DNA of 64,000 bases from Crocodylus rhombifer (Eukaryota; Chordata; Crocodylia; Crocodylidae), in NCBI GenBank assembly GCA_038503035.1, contig JAVSML010025226.1, forward strand, positions 205,949-269,948, read 5' to 3'. Of this stretch, positions 13,701 through 25,779 are shown in pieces. Position 1 is the stretch's first letter, and each line of letters starts with the position of its first letter. The position numbers and the translations under genes were made by a program. The notes below the pieces were generated by a model that saw nothing but the letters and a program-made list of their open reading frames with translations, made no database searches and was not told the origin of the DNA.

Positions 13701-14769
13701 GACAACAGTGTATTAACTTATCACAGGTTTCATGAGCAGGAAATAGAATAGATAATAGATAGTGTGCCTTGCACTGTCTGATAATCAACAATCTCATTAT
13801 TCTTAACAAGAACTAGCAAATGCATATTTCACTACAGTACAACAAACTTAGCTCTGAAATTGGGATTGGTTATTCTGGACCTTATTTTTTTTATATGCTG
13901 ATGTTGGTATATACATTTTTAAGGGATACAGTTACATGTAAAATATTATTAGCACAACACTTTTTCAATGTGAATAAAGTATGGGATGTCTCATATGTAG
14001 CTTTATAGGAAAAGTACATAATATGTTAAAATCCTGTATGTGGGCTTGTATTTGAACTTGATCAGCATGTCTTATCTAGCTATCTATGAAAGTAAAATCA
14101 TTTTAGATTATGAAAGCATGCTATTTATTTAAGAGCAAAGTTAAATTTATTTAAGGGCAAAGTATTTTTTTTCCTGCAAAGATTTGCTTGTGTGATACAA
14201 CTCCTTACTGAGTTGAATATGGAGAATGTATTTCTTTGTTATGTGGGCAAAGTATGTTTTTGAGGCCAGATATGTGGATTTATGTGATCTAAGACTCTGG
14301 TTTATGATGTCCTTGAAGTATTAATTTCCTTAGTATTAAATTCTTTAAATACTTATATTCTGTTGTTTTTTTAAAACCGTGTTTCTTTTGGGAATTTTGC
14401 TATTTTATGAAGTCACATCTTTTTCTTTTGCATAGGCACATGAAGCCAGATACATGTCAGCTGTTAATCAGTGTAGCTACCCTGACTTCTGTGGGACTAC
14501 ACACATTTATACCAGCTGAGGAACTAGCTTGTGATTTTTTTACAGGTAAGAAATTGGGATCAATAGGCTGCCAGATTAGCAAGCTATAGGTGCAAATCAC
14601 CTAGCCAGGTTAATAATGGGCACTTGCAGAACTTCATCTCATTTGGTTTAGAGAAAACAAAAATTGGAAGTTGATGACATAGCTATGGTAGCTGTGAATA
14701 CATGTGCATAACAGCTCACCTCTCCTTTGAACGTTAGTATCAAAATAACTTACAAAGCATAGGCAAATG
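10762..14769. other. Unique AT-rich interval, no gene seen
   Basis: There are very few open frames and none with a domain. A short imperfect direct repeat (TATTTAAGAGCAAAGTTAAA, then ATTTATTTAAGGGCAAAG) lies at about 14125-14163. Nothing else was recognised. Confidence 0.55.
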
Positions 14770-14960
14770 AAGTGTCAGAACCAGACCTAGAAAGCAGGCG
14801 ACACTACTTGCTCTGTACTAGTACTTACCTCAATAGACCACTGTACCCCACAGGCAAGCCATTCTGCATCTCTGAGTGCCAGTTATCCCCTCTGAAAAAT
14901 GTGGCTAATAATAACGTTTTGCTCATACCTAGTGTTGTTTCCATCTGCAAATTTCAATGT
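14770..14960 (+). repeat. MIR-type SINE fragment
   Basis: GGCAAGCCATTCTGCATCTC, GAGTGCCAGTTATCCCCTCT and AAAAATGTGGCTAATAATAA follow the order of the MIR core and 3' half (gggcaagtcacttaac, ctgtgcctcagtttcctc, aaaatggggataataata). The copy is divergent. A 74-codon frame over it is incidental. Confidence 0.6.
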
Positions 14961-15064
14961 CCTTTACCAAGATACCTGATTTTACAGCTGGCATAACTAA
15001 GTACTGAAAACTGAAAACATGGGAGGATTATTAGTGGATAAGATGTGGATATACCACCTCATAA

Positions 15065-15145
15065 ATCAGGGTTTGGCTCCAGGTTCTGCTACAAGATTCC
15101 TGCAGTGCTCAGCCTTCAGAAAGTCACTTAAACCTTCTGTTCATC
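15065..15145 (+). repeat. Possible MIR-type SINE fragment
   Basis: GGCTCCAGGTTCTGCTACAA and CAGAAAGTCACTTAAACCTT loosely follow the MIR central region (cctggctctgcca ... gtcacttaacct). It is divergent and short, so the assignment is tentative. Confidence 0.4.
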
Positions 15146-16404
15146 AGGTACTGATTCCATCAAAGGTCCTGAGCCTGATATCTGGGGAGTAGAGAAGGAG
15201 CTGTTTTACCAGATATAGAAGGGTTGTTTTTTTTCTTTTGGAAAGTATTAGGGGACATTTCAAAGATTAAGGATGAAGTTATTCTTTCAGGCCATGTAAT
15301 TCTCTGTTGTGTTTATCAATTTATAATCACATCTATTTTGCTATCCCTGCCATGTAAAATTTGAGGAGAAAATGCTTTTAAAAAAATGTGGTCATTCATT
15401 CCAAATTCTGTGAAGTAATTTCTGTCAATGAGCAGAGAAAGGGAAGAAGTATGAACAACTTTTCAAAGATTTTCGAACAAAAAAATTATATAACTTCTCA
15501 ATCTCAAAAAACAGGCTAATGACAATGTTTTCAAACTTTCTAGCTGTCAATTAAATTTAAGCCCCCAATGTGAAAAAATAATTTTTTTTGAAAAAAAACC
15601 TATTTGAGGGATCAAAAATTGGCATCACTCTCTTACTACAGCAAGGCTATCACTGTTCCAAAATACTCTGAAAACCTACATCTTTAGAAATGTTGTCTCT
15701 TTCCTAAAGAAAACCTGAAGCAGGGAGGTGGGGGGAAGGTGTTAGAAGCAGTATAACTTAAACCAATATATACTGTCACTAAGTAATATTTTCAACGTAT
15801 GTTCAACAGAAGCTAAAAGCATTTTAAGTGATTTGCAAAAGCCACTTGGAGAAATTTTGAAAAGACCTAACATTTTTTAAATGTTTACTTCCAGCTTCTA
15901 CAGAAAGTGAAACATGTTTTAAACTAGTGGTACATGAATCTTACGAGCTCCAGAAGTTTGGTTTTGTTTGGATGCTTATCAGAATTATTTCTATCTGCAA
16001 AACTGGGTTGGATATTTCAAATAGCTGAGTTGTCCTGCAAGATTTAAAGAAGTCTAATGTCTGTGATCATTAGAAATGATTTAGAAAGTCTAGTTCAAAC
16101 GCATGACATTCTCTAATGGTATAGATGTAAGGGGTGTTACACAAATGTTAGTACCATTTGTATACTTATTGCAGAACAACAGAAGTAATGAACTAAACGT
16201 TCTAGCTGAATGTCATTTGACCTTCCGTTTTCAGCGCAAAAAGAAACTTATTGTGAACCAGATAAATACTTGTACTGCCGTCTCCACATGTAAAAGATAG
16301 TGTCATCTAAATATCTGCAAGGAACATTTATCTTCAGCATGAAACTGCCCTGAGAAAAAAAATTGAAGTGCTCTATATTTTAAATAAAATAAGAAAGCAT
16401 TGGA
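15146..16404. other. AT-rich interval, no gene seen
   Basis: A/T-run-rich sequence without recognisable genes. Runs such as GAAAAAATAATTTTTTTTG near 15570-15600 may be an old decayed repeat of the kind also seen near 40.3 and 60.0 kb, but I cannot classify it. Confidence 0.5.
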
Positions 16405-16615
16405 GGAAACATAGTCAAGTGGTTAAAGAGCAGGGCTGTGACTAGAGATCTACATTGTTTCCCAGGTCTGACATTTGACTTGCTGTGTGGTTTTTTGCCT
16501 CTCTCACAGTTTCTCTGCTTAGTAAAAATGGGAATAATAATAATATGTATCCTACAATGTTGCTGTGCAGCTGAATCTATTAATGCTTACAAAACAGTTT
16601 GAGATTGAATGGATT
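16405..16615 (+). repeat. MIR SINE, nearly full length
   Basis: It shows the MIR order from the tRNA-derived head to the 3' part: AGTCAAGTGGTTAAAGAGCA, GGGCTGTGACTAGAGA, CCCAGGTCTGACATTTGACT, TGCTGTGTGG, CTCACAGTTTCTCTGC, AAAAATGGGAATAATAATAA, GTTGCTGTGCAGCTGAAT. This is the best preserved MIR in the window. Such tRNA-derived SINEs are ancient and shared across amniotes. Confidence 0.8.
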
Positions 16616-16984
16616 ACTTTACAGAAGTACAACCTATGCTTTCTTCTTTTTTGTGTGTGTGCAAGAAATAGCATCTAGGAGGCTTTTGGCAGCTGATTTG
16701 GAACGTTCAGCTGTATTATACTTATTGGTTAAACAATTTGTATCCAATTTGTATTTGAAATATTGGCACACTCGGTAACAAATATAATTGATTAAGAAAC
16801 AAACAGTACCGGATATCATTCTCTATACAGTACAAAAGAATTGAACTGCTCCACTTTGCCAAGGACTTTGGAACAATGGGGAATTCTTCTTGAAAATATT
16901 TAGACAATATGGAGAAGCATTTAGAGAAGCCACAGGAATGCCAGGACTTAGACTCTGAAAGCAGAATGCAAGCTTAAGGAGATG

Positions 16985-17300
16985 ATGATGGATTACTCAG
17001 TTCTTTTATTAAGACCCCATTCTAAATACTATACTGTATTCAGTTTTGGGCACCTCAGTTTCAAACAGATAAAGTCGTAACTGAGAAGGGACAGAGAAGG
17101 GCAATGAGTTGAAACTAGGACTAAAAAGAATGAGCTATGAAGATTGACTAAAAACCTTAATCTTCTAAAGGCATTTTCCATGTGGCTCAACTGAGCTATA
17201 TAAAATTTTAAATCATGTCGATAAAGCTGTACATATATCATGGTGTCATAAGCCCCACCATAAACATTCAGTTCTTTGTGTCTACCATAAAGATATTACA
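16985..17300 (+). repeat. Old CR1 LINE fragment (late reverse transcriptase region)
   Basis: TACTGTATTCAGTTTTGGGC and ACCTCAGTTTCAAACAGATA encode a decayed form of the CR1 motif YCVQFWAPQFKKD that lies late in the reverse transcriptase ORF. The following sequence (GACAGAGAAGGGCAATGAG, then TATATAAAATTTTAAATCATG) follows CR1 order. The reading frame is broken. It is much older than the - strand CR1 at 49.8-51.3 kb. Confidence 0.8.
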
Positions 17301-20300
17301 TTGATGCATTTCACTGTGAAATGTGGTATACTGAGGTCATGCAATGGTATTATCAGATCTTTCATCGCCACACACCCAGGCAGATGAAATGTGAAAATCT
17401 GCTTTGGGAGCTCAAACCTCTAAAATGTCACAATGGCTTCTGATTTTTAAAACTGAAATTGCAGGTCTTACTCACTGGTATGTTGCATTGTTAATGTTTG
17501 TTAGACGACAGCTAAAGGACCTTTCAAAACAATTGGGATGACTTCATTTGCCTTTGTTTTCACTTTCCATTAATCCATGACAAACTGTGAAATTTGCTAT
17601 TTTTACCATAACCAGTCCATTAAATTTGTCATCTCTTTCTTTAGTTTACATGGAGCTTTGGATGCAGAGAAATGTCAGCCTAGATGATCACTCTCAGCTT
17701 AATGCAGATAGTAGAACAAAGGAAAACACACATGACAAAAAAGCACAAACAAATTTGGACCAGACATTGCAAAGTGTTTTTTCATGCCAAAACCGAATGT
17801 GCAGATTGGCCCAGCAGAAAAGGATATTGAGGCAAAACCACACTTGCTGAATTAAAAAAGAAATCCTCCAACAATTAAATGACACCACTGGGATAAATAA
17901 AGCACTTGAAGGAGATGAGATGTCAGACTAGGTGAATAGGCTAAAATATGTTTAATGTCGCAACATGGTTTAGGAGTGGTAATAAAGTTTAATTAGCTTG
18001 AATAGCACAGGAGTTTGCAAACTTTTCCACACAGAATCCTTCACAGACAAGCCTGAAACAGCTCAGAAAGCTGAGTTCAAATAAACTTTTGACTGCTTCT
18101 CTGAATCATCACTAACCTCCTGGTGGTGGTAAGCATACAAGAAAAGAGTTTCTTACTAAATTGTCACAATTTCTTTGTTTTGGCTGGTTTAGAAATGTTG
18201 CAAAACAGCTTTTCTGAAGGCATTTCTGTTCCTGAACTTTACTTGTACATAGCCTTAACTTTAAGCACATTGGTAACTTCATTTATGTCAGCATGACCAC
18301 ATGGGTGAATACGATTAAGCACGTACATGTTTAAAGGCTTGGAGTTTGTATGAATAATTTTGGCGGAAAGGTGGCATTTTATCAGAGGACAATTCAGAAA
18401 TTCAAATAAGAAAAAGCAGGTCCAACCATGAGTAAAGTGAAAATTGTTTTTCCAGTTGTGTGCTGCTCTTGCAGCATATACTGCTGATAAACTGCTGCAG
18501 TCACATAGAGCCATATGAAATTAATTATTATCATGCACCTTGCTAGAGCTCTTAAAATAAGCTCAGCTGGTCTAAGCCACCTGGTATTATCACTGACCCT
18601 GCTGAAAGATGGTGCCTGTCCTGATTCTCTACTGCGTTGCGATGAGTTAGAATATAAGGCAGTGAAGAATCAAGGTAACAATCTGTGCCTCTATCAGTAT
18701 TTAAATGACTCTAAATGAGTTTGTAACTTGATGGTGACCTGCTGGGTGGTGACATAATTCCTTCACTTTCTTGAAGACCTGTGAGCATGCACACTGCTGA
18801 TGCTTAACAATGCAGGTGCATATGTAAAATGCTGACAATGTAATGATTCCTTTTGAGAAAGCTCTGCTGTAAATCATTATTGGTTACAGCACAGTTAGCT
18901 GACTGCTAATGGAACAGGAAAAATACTTTAGTGTGCTTCTTTCACTGGATTTGCCTATATCAATATATCACAGATGATGTCACATTTTAGCAAGATGGCC
19001 ACCGTTTTCCTTTTAAACATCAAATATGTTTCACTTGAGCCAACGAAAGAGGTGACATCCTGTTTTCCTTTGGTTGTCTAAGTGGCAGTTTTTTAGTCAA
19101 CTAAATGTCATTTTTGGCACTTACATGAAAGTAGAGGTTCTGTTTCTTGGCAGCGTGGGTGAGTGCACAGTACATGCATAGGGTATACATACGCACAGAA
19201 GGCCACACACAGGCTGTGTACCTATTGTGGCTACATGTATATATCACATGTATAGATGTGTACTGGCACCTAGGGTCCAGAAGTGCAGGCTGCCCAAAAC
19301 CGTGAGCAGGGGATGTTCAGCTGTCAGGTGTTTTAGCCCCACTAACTAAATAACTGGGGGACCCGCTTAGGAAGCTAGAGACCCAGCTTTTGGCCTCTTG
19401 TGCCTTGAAGGGTTTGGGCCTGCAATTTCATGACTTACCAGCATGGCACACTAACTGCAGCATTACCCTGGCCTCTCTTCAGCTGTTCTTTTGAAGCTGG
19501 CCTTCGGGAAGCCAAGACAGGGAGAGAGAGATGGGGTCAGGAGACAAAAGAGAAAGCCAGAGGGTGTGTGGCTCAGTGAAATGGCTTCTGGCCTGGGAGA
19601 GAGAGAGGCTTGGAGTCTACCCTGGAGTTTTGTTCTTAAGGAGGCAAAAATATCTGCACTCTGCTCCACTAATTGTATCCAACATTTTTTTTAATGCAAG
19701 GGGCACTGGTCCAGCTTTGAAAGGAGCACTGGAGAGGGACCTAGATAATGTTGAACCTATAGGGTGGTAGTAACAGCATTGTGCTAGAAGTCAGAGAGAC
19801 AAAGGTTTAAACCCCTGATGGGCAGAAGGGCATAGACTCTGGGGTCTGCAGCTTTACCTCCACTATCCTATTGTTTGTGAGACTTGAGGTCAGGTATGTG
19901 CATATGTAGTCATCTATGCACACAGGGTTATGCACACAGGTATAAAAAGAGAATCTCCACCTATGCCAAAAATGCCACTTCAATGACCAAAAACCTCCCA
20001 TTTAGACAATTGCAAGCAAACAGAAGGTCTCCCAGGCATTTTTCTTTAAGGTGATATAGGAAGCTGTAATTTCTCAAAGGTTGTTCAATCATTTCTGAAA
20101 AGTTTGATTTTTTTTTTAAACCTGTAAACTCCCAGTAACCCTGCTTTCCTTTTGTCATGAACTTTAAAAGTACTGCATGGTGGTATGAGTGTGTGTTAGC
20201 AATGAATTTGCAAGGGCTGACCCGAAAGCAGAGCAAGTAGCTTTTTTGGGCTCCACTATCCAGCTACAACCTCTCCAACTCACAAGATGGCCTTATCTCC

Positions 20301-23300
20301 CTCACTTTTATTACTTGGAAAAAGCATCTTGTTTGACCCCTGCTTGGCAGTCAGACCAAAGTGGAAGCAACTCAAGGGCAGACTGTTAGCTCCAGCTGCT
20401 TCAAACTTTACGTTTTCTTGGATCTCACAAATTGCACACCAGTTTCTTTTTACCTTATTGCCTTTTTCCCTGTTGTACAAGTTTAATTTACTTCAAGTAT
20501 GAAGCAGTATCAGTAACTGAATCTTCTTTTGGCTGATGAGGAAAAGCAGTAAAATCACACAAGCAAAATTAGAGGTTTTATTGCTATTCTGCAAAAAAAA
20601 AAAAAAGCCACGTTTGCTAGTTTCTGACAGCGGGTGAATCTTTTCCCACCAGATTGAACAGTGGGGAGAGTTTCCACCCATAAAAATACAACCCTAAATA
20701 TAAAAGAAGAAAATGTAATCTGGTGATCTCATTGGGTTTTTTTTTTTTTTTTTTTTGCTCTTTGTATGGTTCATTTTTTATTGGCAGGAAACCATTATAA
20801 AATTTAATTATATCTGGCCTTTTCACAACACGAATAAGCTGTCCAACAGATGTCTGCTTTAGGTCCAAACAGCATGAACATATGACAGTGATGAGAACAG
20901 TAATCTTAGTCAGTTTCATCTCTCCTGTTTGCCATCCATATTTGGTCACGTTGTCTGGTCGGCCTTTGAAAGTGCTTTGCTGTTTTGGAAAAAGATGTGA
21001 TCAGAAAATAGCTTCTGAAGCGAGTCTCCTCTTCTGACCTCCAAACCTGAGAGCTCACTCTTTGAATGTATCCTCCAATTGTATCTAATTGCCATAGATT
21101 GATCTACCTTGGGATTGAAGCATCATAGGCCACGGCATGATGGAACACCAGGAGGAGGATTGGGAAATGAATATCATACAGCCATATTTGGAGGGCTGGA
21201 TTTAATTTACTGTTAAATCTTTATTTCAGATGTCCATTCATACTACTATCTAATCTAATCAGTCTGAGCAACACAGCTGAAATGCTGGAAATAGTTCTGC
21301 GTCTTGATTACCTTAAAAAAATAAGTATTATTGGAAATACATGTTTTAACAAGTCGTCAAGTTAGCATGTCCCCCTGACTCTTTGGCTCTTCTCTGCCAT
21401 GTATACTGTAGCTTTCATCTTCAGCCAGAAAACTTCAAAGTCCTTGTGAGGTGAAGGGTGGTGTGGCAGAATGTATTCAATCAAGAGTTCCCAGATCAGT
21501 ATACATTTTTGCAAAGAGACATGGACTGCAATGTACAATGACACTGTCGAATCTAGCCTCAGCGAACTACTCTGAGATTAACGAATCCATGCTCTACCTG
21601 CCTGGAGAGCCAAGAGATGGCTTTTTTTCCTTCTTAACTACTGTGATTCAAAGGGCAGAAGGCATATATGTGACTTCAGTGTGTTGTACTGCAGCTTTCT
21701 TTATGAGATTAACTGATTGGCGATGGCCACGTAATAGTGCTGAACAAAAAAATAGTAAGCAAAAATTGGTAGCTGTGAGAGGAAACAACTTCTTTCAGTA
21801 AGAGGTGAGAGGAAACTACTAATTCGTTCTCAACTGTAGCTTCATTCATGAAACATTTCTAACAGAGGGACTGTACAGTGAAGACAATATGAATCCTGCA
21901 ATGACTATTTGAATGGTTTGGTTTTGCTTCCAACTCTAATTTTCATTACACTCTGGATAACTCCATTTTCCATGCCCAACCTTAGACGAGTCTTTGTGCC
22001 AAGAATGAGACCCCAGCTATTCAGAGCCTGGCCCAATTTTGTAACGAAGAATACTATATAATATTGAGCTTCCCCATGTTAGGAATTAACAGCAGGTGTC
22101 TTATCTTCTCCTTACAGGCTAGTAAGGGTAAACAGGAGGGGAAAGCTGACGGGTGTTATTACCAAACCTTAACAAAGACAAAGCTATCTGGCACAAATTT
22201 GCAGATTACCAGTTGCAATAATGCTCTGTAACACCTGTTTATATCTTGGAATTATCAAGGGGTACTATAAGAATGACAAAATAATTATCATAGAAAATTA
22301 TCTGTGCACAAAGAGCATGCAGACAAACTACGTGTGCAACATATAGGAGTGTGCAATGGAGTGCACCATCAACCCTGTGTATGAGGATCTGCATATTTTG
22401 TGTGGTCTGCTTTTTATCATAGAGCAATAGTGTAAAAAAACCCATTTGTGTGAATTTTGTTCTTAATCCTTTTCTTTTGGTGTTTAACAAATGTTCTGTG
22501 GGATTAGATGAGATATCTATGGGTCTAGATGAAATATCCATAAAAACTGCATGTTTGAAAATGTTAAAATTAGCTTCCAAATCTGCACAAAAACCTTGAT
22601 TCCTAACTTAATCAGTTAAAGACAGAAGAAAAAAATCTCAGTCACTCATCTTGAATTTTGAATATCAAAATATGTGCAAACGATTGCCTGGTCATATGTT
22701 GGAACATCATTGGTTCATTGGGAAATAGCCACAATTTAGATCCCTGTTGTTTCTTTTTGCAGCACTTAGCTGTTCTATTTCTGCTTTTTAAGTATTTCAT
22801 CTCCTTTCTAAGTATGGACCACTCCTCACTGGTAATGGCACCAATCAGACTTAATATAGTGGTGACAGGGAAACACAATTAAAATTAACTACCCTTAACA
22901 AACATTTCTGAACCTAAGAAAAGGTGAGGTCTGCATACTGAACAGAGTCAAGCAGTTCATATTTTTACCGAGCAAACCACCTCTTCCTTCACAAAATGAT
23001 TTTTTCTTTTGCTTCATTGTCATTGCTCTGTAGAAGAAAAAGATTATCCAAATTAGTTGTCCTCCTATTAGCTATTTTTTTCCATTTACTATTTCAGCTC
23101 TTTCCCAAATGATTTTTCTAACATCAAAAGGGCTTAGTCAATTTTCAGAACTAACTACTTGCAAAATGTCAGTTTAATAAAGCAAGTTATTGCTGTAACT
23201 GAGCAAAAAATAAAAGGCTGCCAAAAATTGTGTAAAAATGGATTTTGAGGTACTTTTAAAATGCCTTTGGAGTCTATCCTGATCAATGCTGAGTATCCTC

Positions 23301-23600
23301 AATTGCCATTGAAATGAATCAAGGACAAAGAGTACTTTTCCAGCTTGTGCTCTTTAGGTCCTGACGCTTGTAGGAAAACTGACACCCTCCATGTGAAAAG
23401 TTGAAGTTCTCTCCTAATACAATCGGAAATGTCAAATCCTTGAAACTGGATTCCAAAGCAAGAATCCTAACAGACCAGTCACGTGACCATCAGGAGTGGC
23501 ACCGGCCTTTTTTCAGTGTTATATAGCTTCAGCAAGATTCTTATATTTACACTGGGCTCTATACACTGCTGAAAGTCTGAGCATAATTCTAGCATGGGAT
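17301..23600. other. Unique interval, no gene seen
   Basis: No supported gene. Simple runs include A14 at 20593-20606 and T20 at 20737-20756. About 19765-19860 has a weak SINE-like string (GTGCTAGAAGTCAGAGAGAC, AAAGGTTTAAACCCC) that I cannot assign. The frames of 110-116 codons at 20617-20949 (-) and 21451-21801 (+) have no recognised motif and no splice context I trust. Confidence 0.5.
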
Positions 23601-23729
23601 AGTTTCATAGTTTCTAGGGTCGGAAGGGACCTGAGCAGATCATAGAGTCCGACCCCCTGCCATGGCAGGAAAGAGTACTGGGGTCAAACGACCCCAGCAA
23701 GGTGTACATCTAGCCTCCTCTTAAAGACA
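23601..23729 (-). repeat. CR1 LINE 3'-end fragment
   Basis: TTTCATAGTTTCTAGGGTCG then GAAGGGACCTGAGCAGATCA, CCGACCCCCTGCCATGGCAG and GGTCAAACGACCCCAGCAAG form the reversed CR1 3' end. It is of the same subfamily as the 7.4-kb fragment and heavily 5' truncated, about 130 bp long. Confidence 0.9.
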
Positions 23730-24439
23730 TTTACAGAAGTGATAAGCATTGGCAGTTACACCAAGGCAGCACTCTTCAGACAAGTGATTTATTCACTAAA
23801 AATGGAGTGTTTGATCAAGCAGTACTATATGCAAATAATTTTAGAGGGGAAAAAAAATCCAAAGAAAAAAGATGGATAAAAATTTGAACAGTCAAAGCAT
23901 TTCAGTTTTTCAGCTTGAAATAATGGTTGAAGTTCAAATTTGCCTAAATTTAATTTAAGAAATAAAGAGGAATAATAGACCCCTGGAAATGAAGTGAAAT
24001 ATTTGGGGGTTTAGTCTCTAATCAGAAAATTTCATTTTTTGCACAGCTGTATTGACTTAACACTGTGGCCTTTGGTGTCAATGGCAAAACTCCCAACTGG
24101 TTTTAGTGGAAGCACAGACATTTCTAATGAGTGCTTCAGTATCATTATTGTAGAGCCAAGGAGTCCTGGCTCTGTGCTAGGTGCTACAAAATCCTGAACA
24201 AAGAAAGTACCTGTCCCAAAGAGGACCCACCTCCTTGTTTTTTTCAGCTCTACTGAAAAGGTGGGATTTTTAAAGGAGCCAAAAGAGTTAGGTGTCGACA
24301 GCCCATCCTCAGGCTCTTTGATTTCCTTTGAAACTCCAGCATAAGGAAACAGGGGTGGAAAAATCAGCTTTGCGTGCATGTTGGTTTTACAAGAAAAGCC
24401 CTCTCACCTGCCATATTTCAGAAATAGTCCCCAGCTGCT

Positions 24440-24870
24440 CCCAGGCTAACATTACAATGTCAATGGGAGGTCTTTAGCATGAGAAAAAAAAATCTTTGCC
24501 AAGATATTTAAAAAATGGAGCTCAGTGAAACTAGAAACTCCCCTTGATAGCGAGCACATTATCTAAGCATCTTATTACAAATTACTGAGAGCACTTTTAA
24601 CCATTTTTGTAAAAAAATAAATAAAGAAATTAGGCCTTAGGGGGATTTAGTTAATTAGGCACAAAATCTTTTGTTCAGGATTGCATCAATCATATCTCTC
24701 CATTTAAAGTATGGCAAGTCATCTGTTTTTCACATTGCAGTGGTCATTTGTGGACAAGGCAGATTTAGCTGGGAGGATTCCAACCGCAGTCTCATAAATA
24801 ACAGTCTCTGGTGCATGTTGTGCAAGCTCCCACTGTTCACCAAACTCCCTCTGAAGTGAATGGAAAGCCG
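24440..24870. other. Candidate conserved non-coding element
   Basis: Repeat-free sequence with TTAGTTAATTAGGC (24646-24659) and TGCATCAATCATATC-type homeodomain/TALE-like strings. It shows no coding signal. The call rests on texture alone; conservation was not tested. Confidence 0.18.
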
Positions 24871-25196
24871 AGGTGGAATTCATAGTAACACTTCATTTTG
24901 GCCTAGCTATTGTCCAACTGAAGTCAAGCTACCTTTGAGACGACTAGGAGTAGATTGAAACCAATGCTTTTGTAATTGGAATCCTTTTTACATACAAGGT
25001 TTACGGGATTGTATGGTTCACGTGGCTCCCCTGGCATAACAGATATCATCTCCTCAGGTCACCTGTTTGTTCATCCTGGCTCCCAGTTATAAAATGCATA
25101 AAACTTAAAGGCTAGCCAATGTGCTGCAAGTGGAAGACGGGGGAGGGGGGCAAGGGGGGGAATGTAGGTAGGGAGCCATTCTGCCTATGTATAACA

Positions 25197-25400
25197 GACA
25201 CTAGTTCTAATGTTTCCTGTCTGTTTGCCAAAAATATCTGCATGGAAACAAATGGCTTAGCCTATCTGTCCCTGCTGTTTTACTGACGGCATTTGTGACC
25301 TAATGAGCATTTCCAGTTGTGATGTCACTGAGGGTTATGGGCTGATACAAGACTCTAACAGTAGGAGCTAGTAAAGAGCTTTGCCATCATTTTTCCATAA
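25197..25400. other. Candidate conserved non-coding element
   Basis: Repeat-free block with normal complexity, including GTGATGTCAC (25319-25328), close to a palindromic CRE/AP-1-like half-site pair, and CTAATGAGCATTT. It is not coding in any frame. This is inference from texture only. Confidence 0.18.
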
Positions 25401-25708
25401 ACATTAGCTAATTTATAAGTATTTCTTCAGTATCATTGATGCATACGTGGAAGAGTCAATTGTATATTGCTAAATTTCCATTTCAGGGTCATATAGTGCA
25501 GTAATGTAGAAGAGCTCCAGGAAATATTAGCAATTAAATCCTTGGAACTCATCTGATATGATGCTAAATTCACCTGAGATGAAATTTCCAATTGACTTTC
25601 AATAATGCTTTGACTCCCAAGTCACATTTGGACTTTTGAAAATGTTGCTCCGGGTTTCTTGTTTGGTAGCAAACTCAAAACTCAGATCAGATTCATTCAA
25701 GTTTTCTT

Positions 25709-25779
25709 AACATTCCTAAGAGCTATAACTTATCTCCACTTATTGCTTACAGTAATGTAAGTGGAGACATAGGAATGTT
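25709..25779. other. Nested perfect inverted repeat (71-bp hairpin)
   Basis: The outer arms AACATTCCTA (25709-25718) and TAGGAATGTT (25770-25779) are perfect reverse complements. The inner arms TCTCCACTTA (25733-25742) and TAAGTGGAGA (25758-25767) are also perfect. The two stems are separated by 14 nt on the left and 2 nt on the right. It could be the remnant of a small palindromic MITE or a structured transcript. The large one-sided bulge argues against a canonical pre-miRNA. Confidence 0.6.

Noticed and set aside
21451..21801. 116-codon frame on the + strand
   Set aside because: No motif or conserved feature; within the expected length range for chance frames in 64 kb.
24032..24379. 115-codon frame on the - strand that could be an exon
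   Set aside because: No recognised family and no convincing splice sites flanking it; single unsupported frame.
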